Source of the DNA: Paraclostridium tenue
GTDB lineage: Bacteria; Bacillota; Clostridia; Peptostreptococcales; Peptostreptococcaceae
DNA: 64,000 bases
Assembly (NCBI RefSeq): GCF_015668515.1
Contig: NZ_JADPFO010000001.1
Location: 113,139 to 177,138, forward strand
Direction of reading: 5' to 3'
Shown piece by piece: positions 35,511-45,446 of the stretch; positions within the stretch are counted from its first letter, which is position 1; each line of letters opens with the position of its first letter. Position numbers and translations under genes: made by a program. Below the pieces are notes generated by a model, which worked only from the letters and a program-made list of their open reading frames with translations, was not told the origin of the DNA and ran no database searches.

Positions 35511-36422
35511 TCAATTATATTTATTAAATACACCTTTTTTATCAAGTAAAAGAATAATTATTATACCTAAAATTAAAATAAGTGTAGAACAAAGACCAGC
35601 TTCAGGACCAAAAGAACCACCTGAAATAAGACTATTTCCAGTTAGATTAAAATCAAATAAGCTTCCTACATTGACATTTAAACCACTAACTTCAAAACCA
35701 AATAAATTTCCTTGAGCAAAATTCCAAGCACTGTGAATACCACAAGCACCCCAAAGGTCGTTAGTTTTTATTACATATAAACCAAATAAATATCCAACTA
35801 ATATTATGTTTAAAATTGCTACATAATTTACATTAGGATTAAGTAGATGTAGAGCTCCAAAAAATACAGAAGAAATAAACAGTCCAAATTTTATACCATA
35901 TCTAGCGCCTAAAACATTCATAAGCCATCCTCTAGTTAATATTTCTTCCGTACCACCTTGAATTATCCATCCAATTAATAACACAAATACGTTAACTAAG
36001 GCAAGTTTACCTATTGGCTGAGTTGGAGTTATATTTATTTTAGCAAACCCAAATAAATATAATATTAAAACAACTAGTCCCATTAATATCAATCCTATTA
36101 AAAATCCAATAACATATTTTTTTAGCCACTTTTCTTTAGAAAAACCAATAGATGAAATTTTTCTTTTTTCTATTTTTTTTACTCTGAAAAATACTAATAA
36201 AGATATTCCCAAAAAACTAAGCAAAGAAGCTAAAAGTGCTATAAAATTAAATGAAAAAATATGGGAGACACTTAAAAAAATAACAAGTGGTGTAATTATA
36301 AGTGAACCAAGTATAGCTCCTACATTTAAAAATACTAAAGCTAGGATAATAGCCCAAATTAAATTAGGCAGCTTCTTAGAATATCTAGCTTTATCGACTA
36401 AACTTTCATTTTTAATAAACAT
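35511..36422 (-). CDS. CPBP intramembrane metalloprotease (CAAX type)
   Basis: This 303-aa protein has about eight membrane helices and the CPBP motifs GGTEEILTRGW (EExxxR) and FFGALHL (FxxxH), followed by a third conserved His/Asn segment (WGACGIHSAWNF). Family members cleave within membranes or process peptides and bacteriocins. It precedes DUF1622 in the same direction with a 50-base gap. GGGGGT precedes the ATG. Confidence 0.9.
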   Translation of the reverse strand: MFIKNESLVDKARYSKKLPNLIWAIILALVFLNVGAILGSLIITPLVIFLSVSHIFSFNFIALLASLLSFLGISLLVFFRVKKIEKRKISSIGFSKEKWLKKYVIGFLIGLILMGLVVLILYLFGFAKINITPTQPIGKLALVNVFVLLIGWIIQGGTEEILTRGWLMNVLGARYGIKFGLFISSVFFGALHLLNPNVNYVAILNIILVGYLFGLYVIKTNDLWGACGIHSAWNFAQGNLFGFEVSGLNVNVGSLFDFNLTGNSLISGGSFGPEAGLCSTLILILGIIIILLLDKKGVFNKYN

Positions 36423-36581
36423 AAAAAACCCCCATTAATAAAATATATTTTACTATCAATATTATTTTAACATATATTTTATAAGTTAATAAAATTACAG
36501 AAATCTTATAAAAAATGGAATATTTAAATAAATATTGGAAATACTAACTCAGAGAAAAAACTTCATAAGGAGTGTGGTATT

Positions 36582-36788
36582 ATGTTATTAAGACAAATAG
36601 CATTAGTATTAGTTATAATAGGAGCTTTAAACTGGGGAACTATAGGTCTATTTAATTTAGACTTTGTAGGAAATTTATTTGGTGGAACTTATTCAATGAT
36701 AAGTAAAAGTATATTTACATTAGTAGGATTAGCTGGTTTATATTCTATATACACGCTATTTACGTTAAATGATGATAATCGTAAATAA
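36582..36788 (+). CDS. DUF378 family small membrane protein
   Basis: This 68-aa protein has two membrane helices and the DUF378 pattern ALVLVIIGALNWGTIGLFNLDFVGNLFGG...VGLAGLYSIYTL. The family function is unknown. AAGGAGTG precedes the ATG. It is a single-gene unit with its own terminator. Confidence 0.9.
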   Translation: MLLRQIALVLVIIGALNWGTIGLFNLDFVGNLFGGTYSMISKSIFTLVGLAGLYSIYTLFTLNDDNRK

Positions 36789-36809
36789 CAAAAATATAGT
36801 GAAAGATTA

Positions 36810-36848
36810 AAAGCTTACATCAAAAATAAGGTGTGAGCTTTTTATTTT
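36810..36848 (+). terminator. Terminator of the DUF378 gene
   Basis: AAAAGCTTACA pairs with TGTGAGCTTTT (one G-U pair), followed by a T-rich run. Confidence 0.75.
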
Positions 36849-36880
36849 AGTTAGAAAACTTAAAAAATAAATAAATATTA

Positions 36881-36911
36881 TTGACTCTATACCTACTATA
36901 GACTTTATAAT
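36881..36911 (+). promoter_or_regulatory. MerR-type promoter of the second MATE gene
   Basis: TTGACT at 36881-36886 and a perfect TATAAT at 36906-36911 are separated by exactly 19 bp. The spacer carries the dyad CTATACCTACTATAG (36887-36901). This is the textbook layout of a promoter remodelled by a MerR activator. Confidence 0.85.
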
Positions 36912-36942
36912 TTGATTTAGGAAAAATTATAGGAGGTATAAT

Positions 36943-38295
36943 ATGGTTAAAGAATTTTTAAGTTATGCCATTCCATCATCATTGGCAATGTTTATATCGT
37001 CATTATATACTGTTATAGATGGAATTTTTGTAGGTCAAGGTGTTGGAAGCTCGGCTTTAGCTGCTGTAAATATAGTACTTCCTTTTACTGTTGTATTATT
37101 TGGAATTGCAAATATGCTAGCAGTAGGTGGAGGAGCATTAGTATCTAAAAATGTAGGTGCTGATGAAGTTGATAAAGCAGTAGATATATTTAGACAGGTA
37201 TTTAAATTATTATTAATAATAAGTATAATAACAAGTTTAGTATGTATTATATTTAATAAACCTATAGTAAGAATGTTAGGAGCAACTGAGAATTTAGAGC
37301 CATTAGCAGCTGATTATCTTTTATACTATGCAATATTTTGTACACCTAACTTAGTAGGTATAGTACTTAATAGTTTTGTTAGAAATGATAATAGACCAAA
37401 GCTTGCTATGGTTTCGACTATTGCAGGAGCTATAACTAATGTAATACTTGATTATGTATTTATATTCCCTTTAGCTATGGGTATAAAAGGAGCAGCAATA
37501 GCTACGGGTCTTGGGCAGATAGTTACAGTGCTTATATTACTTCCTCATTTTATAAAGAAAAGAGGATATTTAAGCTTTGGAAATACATCTTTAGACAAAG
37601 CTACTATAAAAGAAGTTTTAAATGTAGGATTCCCATCATTTTTTGGTCAGGCAAGTTTCTCTATAATAGTATTTTTACACAATATAGCTTTATCAAACTT
37701 TATGGGAGAAATAGGTATATCAACATATAGTATAATAAATTATATAACTACAAATATATATATGGTTTTACTAGGATTAACATTTGGAGCACAACCACTT
37801 ATAAGTTACAATTTCGGTAGAAGAGATTCTAAGAAAATGTTAAAGTTTTATAGCATAAACTGTAAGTGTTCACTTATAGTTAGTATAAGTGCAGCTTTAA
37901 TATGTTTTGTATTTGGTAGAAGTATAGTTGGTATATTTACAACAGATGCTCAAATAGCTAAACTTGGATATCATGGTATCAAAATAGCATGTTTAGCTTA
38001 TATAATAGGTAGTATAAACTTAAACACTTTAGTTTACTATCAAGCTATAGAAATACCAAAATTCTCAAATTTAATTTGTTTATTTAGATCAATGGTATTT
38101 TTACCAATTTGCTTAATAGTATTACCTAAATTATTCGGACTAAATGGTATATGGTCAAGTGTATTAGTTTCAGAATCTATAACATTTATAGTTATGTACG
38201 TAATTGCAAATGTTAAACGATACACTGCAAAAGTTATAAATGAAAATGAAAAAATAGAAAGTAACATTTCAGTAGAAGAATTTTCTAATATTTAA
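36943..38295 (+). CDS. MATE efflux transporter
   Basis: This 450-aa protein has about twelve membrane helices and MATE motifs (YTVIDGIFVGQGVG; GGGALVSKNVG; GAQPLISYNFGRRD). It is followed 69 bases later by a MerR regulator, with a hairpin between. The MerR-type promoter suggests drug-induced expression of both. AGGAGGT precedes the ATG. Confidence 0.93.
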   Translation: MVKEFLSYAIPSSLAMFISSLYTVIDGIFVGQGVGSSALAAVNIVLPFTVVLFGIANMLAVGGGALVSKNVGADEVDKAVDIFRQVFKLLLIISIITSLVCIIFNKPIVRMLGATENLEPLAADYLLYYAIFCTPNLVGIVLNSFVRNDNRPKLAMVSTIAGAITNVILDYVFIFPLAMGIKGAAIATGLGQIVTVLILLPHFIKKRGYLSFGNTSLDKATIKEVLNVGFPSFFGQASFSIIVFLHNIALSNFMGEIGISTYSIINYITTNIYMVLLGLTFGAQPLISYNFGRRDSKKMLKFYSINCKCSLIVSISAALICFVFGRSIVGIFTTDAQIAKLGYHGIKIACLAYIIGSINLNTLVYYQAIEIPKFSNLICLFRSMVFLPICLIVLPKLFGLNGIWSSVLVSESITFIVMYVIANVKRYTAKVINENEKIESNISVEEFSNI

Positions 38296-38301
38296 TATAA
38301 T

Positions 38302-38337
38302 AAAAGCTACCCTTATTTAAATAGGGGTAGCTTTTAT
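38302..38337 (+). terminator. Hairpin between MATE and MerR genes
   Basis: AAAAGCTACCCTTATTT pairs with AAATAGGGGTAGCTTTT with one G-U pair and almost no loop; the following T-run is short. It may be a partial terminator that keeps MerR levels low. Confidence 0.7.
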
Positions 38338-38364
38338 ATGTTAAAATATATTAGAGGTGATGAA

Positions 38365-39180
38365 ATGGGGAAGTATTTATCAATTGGCCAGATGGCTAAA
38401 TTAAACAATATATCTGTTCAGACTCTGAGGCACTATGAAAAAGTAGGTTTGCTTAAACCATCATATACAAATAAAGAGACAGGATATAGATATTATTCAA
38501 TGAAAGATTTTAATACTATATACTTAATAAAACAGTGTAAAGCTATGGGTATGTCGTTAGATGAGATTAAAGAAGTTACAAATAACTATAAATCTTTAGA
38601 ATCTATATTTGATATATTAGGAAATCAAAAGAAAATGATTAATGAAAAGATAAAAGAATTAGAAAATATTAAAAATAAAGTTGAATCTCTTGAAAATAAA
38701 ATAGGATTTTCATTAGTACAAGGTATAAATAAAGTATTTGTAAAACATAATGAAGAAAGAAAATTTAAAATATATAATTATAAAGATAGATATACAGATG
38801 AATTTGAAATAAATTTAAGTAAAGTATTATTAGAAGTGGAAAGAGATTATGAAAATGTAAATGCTGAAATATCTTTTACTACATCTTATAAAGAAATAAA
38901 ATTAAATGGAAATATAGTATACAACAATGTAATGATAAATTTAGGGGAAAATGTACCTTATAAAGATGAGAATATAATATCTATACCTAAAGGAAATTAT
39001 TTAACTATGTATTTTGATGATGCTTATAGAGATTCAGGAAAGTATTACGATATAATTATGGACTATATTAAAAAGAATAATATAGAGCCTAAAAGTGATT
39101 TTCATGAGATATACATAATGACTAGAGTCGGGATGAATGGTAAGGAAAAGTCATTAGGTCAAATAGAAATTTTAATATAA
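38365..39180 (+). CDS. MerR-family regulator with GyrI-like domain
   Basis: This 271-aa protein has the MerR helix-turn-helix (LSIGQMAKLNNISVQTLRHYEKVGLLKPSY), a coiled coil (about 78-115) and a C-terminal ligand-binding domain. I place the start at MGKYLSIG (GAGGTGAT upstream), not the earlier in-frame ATG at 38338 that lies inside the hairpin. It probably activates the upstream MATE promoter at 36881-36911 and so its own expression too. Confidence 0.9.
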   Translation: MGKYLSIGQMAKLNNISVQTLRHYEKVGLLKPSYTNKETGYRYYSMKDFNTIYLIKQCKAMGMSLDEIKEVTNNYKSLESIFDILGNQKKMINEKIKELENIKNKVESLENKIGFSLVQGINKVFVKHNEERKFKIYNYKDRYTDEFEINLSKVLLEVERDYENVNAEISFTTSYKEIKLNGNIVYNNVMINLGENVPYKDENIISIPKGNYLTMYFDDAYRDSGKYYDIIMDYIKKNNIEPKSDFHEIYIMTRVGMNGKEKSLGQIEILI

Positions 39181-39202
39181 AATTTAATAAAAGGATACCT
39201 TT

Positions 39203-39236
39203 AGCACTGAGTATAAAACTCTGTGCTTTTTATTTT
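39203..39236 (+). terminator. Terminator after the MerR gene
   Basis: AGCACTGAGT/ACTCTGTGCT with one mismatch is followed by TTTTTATTTT. Confidence 0.75.
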
Positions 39237-39257
39237 AAAAAAAAATTTTAAAAAAAC

Positions 39258-39287
39258 TTGTTTTAAAATACCCATAGGGGGTATAAT
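39258..39287 (+). promoter_or_regulatory. copA promoter with CsoR-type operator
   Basis: ATACCCATAGGGGGTAT (39268-39284) closely resembles known CsoR operators such as that of Bacillus copZA. It overlaps the -10 TATAAT (39282-39287); a weak -35 TTGTTT lies at 39258-39263 with an 18-bp spacer. Copper should release CsoR and induce the ATPase. No csoR gene is in the window. Confidence 0.8.
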
Positions 39288-39353
39288 GTAATAGAATCAC
39301 TTTTAAAGTGAGAAATATTATAATAATAAATTAAATAAGGATGGTGAGGACCA

Positions 39354-42062
39354 GTGGATGTAAATACACAAAAAGACAGCTACCAAATAACAGGTATGAC
39401 CTGTGCATCTTGTGCTAAAGCTGTCGAAAGAGCAGTAAAAAAAATAGACGGGGTAGAAGATCAAAATGTAAATATAGCAACCGAAAAAATGACTATACAG
39501 TATGATAAAAATAAGGTTAGCTTTGATGATATAAAATCTGCCGTTGAAAAAGCGGGTTATGGAATAAAGTCGGAAAATAAAAATAAAAAACTAGACATAA
39601 AAATAGAAGGAATGACGTGTCAATCTTGTGCTAAAGCGGTAGAGAGAAGCATAAAAAAGCTTGATGGAATAGAAGATGTAAATGTAAATATAGCAACAGA
39701 TAGAGCAACTATAAACTATAATCCATCGATAGTAAAAATTTCACAAATAAAAGGCGCAGTAGAAAAAGCTGGATATAAAGTTGTGGATGAAGCTAAAAAG
39801 TTGGATATAAAAATAGAAGGAATGACATGCCAATCTTGCGCTAAAGCAGTAGAGAGAAACATAAAAAAACTTGATGGAATAGAAAGTGTAAATGTAAATA
39901 TAGCAACAGATAGAGCAACTATACAATATGATCAGTCAAAAGTTAAAGTTTCACAGATAAAAAGTGCAGTAGAAAAGGCTGGATATAAAGTTATAGATGA
40001 AGCTAAAAAAGAAGCTATAGATGAAGATAGATTAAGAAAAGAAAAGGAATTAAAGGTATTAAAAACTAAACTTATAATATCAATAATATTTGCAATACCA
40101 TTACTATATATAGCTATGGGACCTATGATGCCAAAACCATTTGGCCCACTACCTATACCAGAATTTATAAATCCTATGACTAATACTTTAAACTATGCAT
40201 TAATTCAATTAATACTAGTTATACCAATAGTAGGAGCTGGATATAAATTCTACATTAATGGTACTAAAGCAATGCTTGCAAAAAGTCCTAATATGGATTC
40301 TTTAGTTGCAGTAGGAACAGCTGCAGCACTTTTATATAGTATATATACAACAATTCAATTAGCAAGTACAGATACTATGACTATGTCAGGGCATCATCAT
40401 CAATTATACTATGAAAGTGCAGGTATAATAATAGCTTTAATATTATTTGGAAAATATTTAGAATCAAGATCTAAAGGTAAAACTTCAGAAGCTATAAAAA
40501 AACTTATGGGACTTCAACCAAAGACTGCTATAGTAGTTAAAAATAACGAAGAAATTGAAATACCTATAGATGAAGTTGAAGAAGGAGATATAATAGTTGT
40601 TAAGCCAGGTAGCAAAATACCTGTAGATGGTGTAGTTATAGAAGGACATACATCAGTTGATGAATCTATGTTAACTGGAGAAAGTATGCCAGTTAGTAAA
40701 AAAGTTGGAGATAGGGTAACAGGTGCAAGTATTAATAAAAACGGAAATATAAGATTTAAAGCTGATAAAGTTGGAGATGATACAGCATTAGCTCAAATAA
40801 TAAAATTAGTAGAAGATGCACAAGGGACAAAAGCTCCTATAGCAAAATTAGCTGATACAGTATCTGGATATTTTGTACCAGCAGTTTTAACTATAGCTGT
40901 AATAAGTGCTCTAGCTTGGTTTTTCATAGGTGGAAAAGATGTAGTATTCTCACTTACAATATTTATATCAGTATTAGTTATAGCGTGTCCTTGTGCACTA
41001 GGGCTTGCAACACCAACAGCTATAATGGTTGGTACTGGTAAAGGTGCAGAAAATGGTATATTAATAAAAGGTGGAGAAGCATTAGAATCTGCTCATAAAA
41101 TAGATACCATAATATTTGACAAAACAGGGACTATAACAGAGGGTAAACCTGTTGTAACAGATATAATAACTACAAATGTAGTAAATGAAAAAGAACTTTT
41201 ACAAATTGCTGCAAGTGCAGAAAAAGGATCAGAACATCCACTTGGAGAAGCAATAGTAAAAAAAGGTGAGGAAGAAAAAATAGAGTTTTTAACTTTAAGT
41301 AACTTTAATTCTATAACAGGTCACGGTATAGAAGTTACAATAGATAATCATCAAGTATTACTTGGTAATAAAAAACTTATGAATGACAGAAATATAAGTT
41401 TAGAAGATTTACACATACAATCAGATAAGTTAGCTAGTGAAGGTAAAACACCTATGTATATAGCAATAGATAACAATATAGCTGGTATAATAGCTGTTGC
41501 AGATATAGTTAAAGAAAGTAGTAAAAAAGCAGTAGAAAGGTTACATGATATGGGAATCAAAGTAGCTATGGTTACTGGAGATAATCAAAAAACAGCTAAT
41601 GCAATAGCTAAAGAAGTAGGAATAGACATAGTATTAGCAGAAGTATTACCAGAAGATAAAGCAAATGAAGTTAAAAAACTTCAAGATGTAGGAAACTTTG
41701 TAGCTATGGTTGGAGATGGTATAAACGATGCTCCAGCATTAGCAAAAGCAGATATAGGTATAGCTATAGGAAGTGGTACAGATGTTGCCATAGAATCTGC
41801 AAGTATAGTTTTAATGAGAAGTGACTTAATGGATGTTCCAAATGCTATTAAATTAAGTAAAGAAACTATTAAAAACATTAAACAAAACTTATTCTGGGCA
41901 TTTGGATACAACACTATAGGTATACCAGTAGCAGCAGGAGTATTATACTTATTTGGTGGACCACTTTTAAATCCTATGATAGCAGCAGCTGCTATGAGTT
42001 TAAGTTCAGTTTCTGTTGTTGGTAATGCACTAAGACTTAGAAATTTCAAAGCATATAAATAA
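39354..42062 (+). CDS. copA: Copper-exporting P1B-ATPase with three HMA domains
   Basis: This 902-aa pump has three N-terminal heavy-metal domains (Cys17/20, Cys89/92, Cys159/162 in GMTC.SC), eight membrane helices, the CPC metal site ([14 protein letters not shown]), the DKTGT phosphorylation site, SEHPLGEAI and [10 protein letters not shown]. These features define Cu+ export. It starts with GTG after GGTGAGG. Three HMA domains is one more than the usual one or two; domains two and three are a 210-bp tandem duplication. It is monocistronic with a CsoR-type operator upstream. Confidence 0.95.
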   Translation: MDVNTQKDSYQITGMTCASCAKAVERAVKKIDGVEDQNVNIATEKMTIQYDKNKVSFDDIKSAVEKAGYGIKSENKNKKLDIKIEGMTCQSCAKAVERSIKKLDGIEDVNVNIATDRATINYNPSIVKISQIKGAVEKAGYKVVDEAKKLDIKIEGMTCQSCAKAVERNIKKLDGIESVNVNIATDRATIQYDQSKVKVSQIKSAVEKAGYKVIDEAKKEAIDEDRLRKEKELKVLKTKLIISIIFAIPLLYIAMGPMMPKPFGPLPIPEFINPMTNTLNYALIQLILVIPIVGAGYKFYINGTKAMLAKSPNMDSLVAVGTAAALLYSIYTTIQLASTDTMTMSGHHHQLYYESAGIIIALILFGKYLESRSKGKTSEAIKKLMGLQPKTAIVVKNNEEIEIPIDEVEEGDIIVVKPGSKIPVDGVVIEGHTSVDESMLTGESMPVSKKVGDRVTGASINKNGNIRFKADKVGDDTALAQIIKLVEDAQGTKAPIAKLADTVSGYFVPAVLTIAVISALAWFFIGGKDVVFSLTIFISVLVIACPCALGLATPTAIMVGTGKGAENGILIKGGEALESAHKIDTIIFDKTGTITEGKPVVTDIITTNVVNEKELLQIAASAEKGSEHPLGEAIVKKGEEEKIEFLTLSNFNSITGHGIEVTIDNHQVLLGNKKLMNDRNISLEDLHIQSDKLASEGKTPMYIAIDNNIAGIIAVADIVKESSKKAVERLHDMGIKVAMVTGDNQKTANAIAKEVGIDIVLAEVLPEDKANEVKKLQDVGNFVAMVGDGINDAPALAKADIGIAIGSGTDVAIESASIVLMRSDLMDVPNAIKLSKETIKNIKQNLFWAFGYNTIGIPVAAGVLYLFGGPLLNPMIAAAAMSLSSVSVVGNALRLRNFKAYK
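39594..40010 (+). repeat. Tandem duplication of HMA domain in copA
   Basis: Bases 39594-39800 and 39804-40010 are highly similar at both DNA and protein level, period 210 bp (70 codons). The first HMA domain is clearly more different, so domain three arose by recent duplication of domain two, or the reverse. Confidence 0.88.
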
Positions 42063-42067
42063 AATTA

Positions 42068-42096
42068 AAGCTACCTAATTTTAGGTAGCTTTTTTA
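42068..42096 (+). terminator. Terminator of copA
   Basis: AAGCTACCTAA/TTAGGTAGCTT is followed by a T-run. Confidence 0.9.
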
Positions 42097-42217
42097 TTAG
42101 TTAAAAAAATTGTACTTGTTAAAAAAGAAATTGTATGGGTACAAATATTATTGAGTCTTTAAATATAATTACTTATAATTGATGATATAAGGACTTGTTA
42201 TTGGGAGGTATAATAAA

Positions 42218-42730
42218 ATGAACAATGAAACGAAAAAAATTGTACTAAATGGATTAATGATAGCATTAGTATGTATAGCAACAATGACTATTCAAATTCC
42301 TATGCCAGGAACGAATGGTTATGTTAACATAGGTGATAGTGTAATATTTATATCATCAATTTTATTTGGGCCTGTAGTAGGTATGATTGCAGGAGGAATA
42401 GGTTCAGCATTAGCAGATATTTTAAGTGGATATGAACACTGGGCAATATTTACTCTTATTATAAAAGGATTAGAAGGATATGTAGTAGGAATTGTTATAA
42501 GAAATCACTATACTACTATAAAAAGTTTATTTGCAACAGCTTTAGGAACTATAACTATGGTAACTGGATATTTTTTAGCTGGAATAATCTTAAAAGGAAG
42601 CATAATAATTTCAGCAGCATCTATACCAGGTAACTTAATTCAAGGAATAGTATGTATGGCTATAGCTATTTTACTTTCACATTCTTTAGCAAAAGTAAAA
42701 TATGTTAAGACTTTTAAAGCTCATTCTTAG
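42218..42730 (+). CDS. ECF transporter S component
   Basis: This 170-aa protein has about five to six membrane helices and the pattern of ECF S components of the PF07155 type (NIGDSVIFISSILFGPVVGMIAGGIGSALADILSGY...TLIIKGLEGYVVG). S components bind a vitamin or its precursor and use a shared EcfAAT module encoded elsewhere. The substrate is not readable; no riboswitch was recognised in the 120-base leader. GGGAGGT precedes the ATG. Confidence 0.85.
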   Translation: MNNETKKIVLNGLMIALVCIATMTIQIPMPGTNGYVNIGDSVIFISSILFGPVVGMIAGGIGSALADILSGYEHWAIFTLIIKGLEGYVVGIVIRNHYTTIKSLFATALGTITMVTGYFLAGIILKGSIIISAASIPGNLIQGIVCMAIAILLSHSLAKVKYVKTFKAHS

Positions 42731-42800
42731 TATTTAAGTCATATAAAATATAAATTATTATTAAAATAATTTTAAGTAAACATGTTAATAAATTATAAAT

Positions 42801-42831
42801 AAAAAAGACAGGTCTTAAACCTGTCTTTTTG
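42801..42831 (+). terminator. Terminator of the ECF S gene
   Basis: AAAAGACAGGT/ACCTGTCTTTT with T-run. The rest of the 300-base gap (42731-43031) shows no gene or motif. Confidence 0.85.
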
Positions 42832-43031
42832 AGTAGTAGAAGAATTTAAATGCATATAAAAGCTTTTCTTTTTGTTTTAATTATATAAATATAATATAGA
42901 AATATTTAAGTAATCAAAAAAGTATTTGAAAAACGTCCATGATAGATTATAATAGGTTAGTATAAATAATATTGAAGATACACAATCAACGTGCAAATAC
43001 TTATGCAAATAATTGACTTAAGGAGACTTAC

Positions 43032-43769
43032 ATGGATAAACTTCATTATTTTTTTAGAAAATCTATAGGACAAAATCATTTTGCTACATTTGGCAAATTA
43101 CATCTAATTATATTAAGTATAGCTTTATTAGTTAGCATGTTTATTATTATAAGAAAAGAAGAAAGTAGAGTTTTTGAACTTTTTGTTGGAGTTGTTTTAT
43201 TATTTCAACAAATAGTATTATATTTTTGGTATTTCAGAGAAAATTACCATCCACTACAAGAAGGATTACCTTTATTTCATTGTAGAATAGCTATAATTAC
43301 TTTATTGATAGGATTAATCTTTAAAAAAGATTTTATGGCTAAGATGGGTTCTTATTGGGGAATTTTTGGATCACTATCAGCTATATTATTTCCAGCGCTT
43401 GACCCATTTTCATTTCCACATATAACTCAATTTTCATACTTTATAGGACATGTGTTTTTACTTTGGGGTTCTATTTATCTATTATTTGTAAAAAATGTAG
43501 GAATGAATAAATATGAATTTAAGAAAATAGTTATCATAACAAATATATATCATGCATTAATATTTATTCTAAATCATATAATAGGATCTAACTATGCATT
43601 TATGAGTACATCTCCTATCGGTATAGGAAACAATTTAAATCCATATTTATATGGTCTTATAGTTATGATGATATTTAATATAATTTTAAGTTTAGAATAT
43701 ATAATTATCAATAAAAAACAAGATAAAGAATTAGAAGAATGCTATGATGTGGAAGTTTTAAATACTTAA
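43032..43769 (+). CDS. YwaF/TIGR02206-like membrane protein
   Basis: This 245-aa protein has six to seven membrane helices and the family patterns HFATFGKLHLIIL, PLFHCRIAIITLLIG, and FFGSLSAILFPALDPF-like GIFGSLSAILFPALDP. The function of the family is unknown. The binding site is AAGGAG with six bases before the ATG. It converges on a minus-strand membrane protein operon. Confidence 0.8.
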   Translation: MDKLHYFFRKSIGQNHFATFGKLHLIILSIALLVSMFIIIRKEESRVFELFVGVVLLFQQIVLYFWYFRENYHPLQEGLPLFHCRIAIITLLIGLIFKKDFMAKMGSYWGIFGSLSAILFPALDPFSFPHITQFSYFIGHVFLLWGSIYLLFVKNVGMNKYEFKKIVIITNIYHALIFILNHIIGSNYAFMSTSPIGIGNNLNPYLYGLIVMMIFNIILSLEYIIINKKQDKELEECYDVEVLNT

Positions 43770-43772
43770 ATT

Positions 43773-43808
43773 AAAAGGTATGTCATAAAAAATGACATAC
43801 CTTTTTTA
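43773..43808. terminator. Bidirectional terminator
   Basis: AAAAGGTATGTCAT/ATGACATACCTTTT with a short A-rich loop; the right end touches the stop of the converging gene. Confidence 0.9.
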
Positions 43809-44276
43809 AACTTCAAATTCTTTTTTATTAATACATCTAAATAATGTACTTCTACTATGACCAACCGCCCATATACATACCAATGTTAAACAAAAGGCAA
43901 TGCCTAGATCCATAATATTTATCATGGAAAAGCAAATACGCATAAGTATCATATAGCAAATACCCATAAAAACTATGTAATTAACGCTAAACAATAAATC
44001 TACCATTTTTTCATGCCATCCATACAAATATAGTCTACGAGATTTAATAAGGTTTCTACCCAGATGTTTAATTTCTGAAAATATAGTTTTAATAGAATAA
44101 ATAAGTATTGAAATTGAAAGCACACTTATACTATATGGAATTTTATAGATAAAGATAATAACACCTGAAAATCCTAGAATAAATAAAGCTAATAATATTT
44201 TTTTCAATATATACTTTATAAACATAAATGCAATTATACATGCTATTATGATTAAAATTATTTCCAAAAACTTCAC
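43806..44276 (-). CDS. Hypothetical membrane protein, 156 aa
   Basis: This protein has about four to five membrane helices (about 3-21, 28-62, 90-118, 120-140) and no recognised motif. It lies 37 bases downstream of the HExxH membrane protein gene in the same direction, so the two are probably an operon. AAAAGGGGTG precedes the start. Confidence 0.65.
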   Translation of the reverse strand: MKFLEIILIIIACIIAFMFIKYILKKILLALFILGFSGVIIFIYKIPYSISVLSISILIYSIKTIFSEIKHLGRNLIKSRRLYLYGWHEKMVDLLFSVNYIVFMGICYMILMRICFSMINIMDLGIAFCLTLVCIWAVGHSRSTLFRCINKKEFEV

Positions 44277-44313
44277 CCCTTTTAAACTTACTGTAAAAAC
44301 AATTCAATATATA

Positions 44314-45165
44314 TTATTTTCTAAAATTTAGTAAATACTCATTTTTTACAATATTTATAATAAATGATATAAAAATTGTTAATAAAGAAAAAAACAAACC
44401 AAGCATTAAAAATAAAAAAATATATAAATTAATCTTAAAAACAATACTACTTGTAAATATATTAGACACCCCTAGTATCTTACCTAAAAATGTAATTACA
44501 AAAACAACAATAAAACAAACTAATAAACCCTTAAAACTACCTTTTAAATCTGCCAAACTTAAAGTCATATGAGTAGATATAGAATATATTAAAAATAACA
44601 TAATCAAATGATTTACATTAAAAATATAATCAAAGGAAAATATAGTCTTAAGTAATAAAAAAACATCATGACCTAAAAGGTCAAAAAAGCCTGAGTAATT
44701 AGATGATTGAAGATAATTAGTATATAAACCTATATTCATATAATTTAAAAACATAGTATAAATATTATTAGAGAATATAATGAACAATAGCCATATAGTT
44801 AAAGTTCCCAAAATCATAGGAGCAATACCTATAAAGAAATTTCCAACCTGCTGATAAATACTATTAGGATTATAAGTGCTTCTAACAAAGCCCAATATAC
44901 CATCTTCTTTATATTTTCTAGGTCTAAACAACTCAATTTTAACTATTTTATGATTAAATATCAAAGCCATAATCAGATGACTAACTTCATGTACTACAGT
45001 ACCTATAAAGCCTGTAAAAATTATAAACTTTTCTCCTAATGATCGTTGAATTAACTGATTATTTTTATTTTCAATTACATTAAAAATAAAACCAAATATC
45101 ACAAAAATTCCTAAAATACTAGCTAAATTAGCAAAACTATCTATTAAAATATTAAAAAAAATCAT
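44314..45165 (-). CDS. Membrane protein with HExxH motif (M50-like candidate)
   Basis: This 283-aa protein has about seven membrane helices and FIGTVVHEVSHLIMALIF, placing His59, Glu60 and His63 within a membrane segment, as in site-2 (M50) proteases. A third ligand is uncertain: Asp-containing SLADLKGS (about residue 212) or DLLGHD are possible. It has no PDZ domain. It may be a membrane-embedded metalloprotease or a degenerate relative. It is first in a two-gene unit with the 156-aa protein. Confidence 0.7.
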   Translation of the reverse strand: MIFFNILIDSFANLASILGIFVIFGFIFNVIENKNNQLIQRSLGEKFIIFTGFIGTVVHEVSHLIMALIFNHKIVKIELFRPRKYKEDGILGFVRSTYNPNSIYQQVGNFFIGIAPMILGTLTIWLLFIIFSNNIYTMFLNYMNIGLYTNYLQSSNYSGFFDLLGHDVFLLLKTIFSFDYIFNVNHLIMLFLIYSISTHMTLSLADLKGSFKGLLVCFIVVFVITFLGKILGVSNIFTSSIVFKINLYIFLFLMLGLFFSLLTIFISFIINIVKNEYLLNFRK

Positions 45166-45328
45166 AAATCCTACCTCATCTTTTAATAATATAAGTAGAT
45201 TTTACCATAATATAAATACTTTTAATAAAATATCTTTGATAAAATCAAGTCAACTTATATATAAGAATCGATTGTTATACAATATTTTAGAGAAAATAAG
45301 ATACAATTAGAGAGAAAGAAGAGATAAT

Positions 45329-45402
45329 ATGGAAGATATTTTATAATAGAGGATGAAAAAGTTTTAAGTATAAAAATACAAGTTATAATTAATATAGCCT
45401 AG
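45329..45402 (+). pseudogene. Possible response-regulator relic
   Basis: AGAAAGAAGAGATAAT precedes ATG 45329, but a stop follows at once. In the frame one base over, FIIEDEKVLSIKIQV, the start of a receiver domain, is readable up to TAG at 45400-45402. This looks like the first 25 codons of a lost regulator with a frameshift. The remaining spacer (45166-45446) holds only a weak hairpin. Confidence 0.35.
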
Positions 45403-45432
45403 GATTAATACAATTAATATTAACACTAGGCT
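45396..45432 (-). terminator. Weak hairpin after the MATE gene
   Basis: AGCCTAG/CTAGGCT arms with a long loop lie just downstream of the minus-strand MATE gene; the T-run is poor. Confidence 0.4.
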
Positions 45433-45446
45433 AAAAGTGTATTTAA

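Noticed and set aside
41681-42049. Minus-strand 122-aa frame
   Set aside because: It is a shadow of copA.
42097-42217. Vitamin riboswitch before the ECF S gene
   Set aside because: The leader is only 120 bases with no conserved TPP, FMN, B12 or preQ1 core recognisable.
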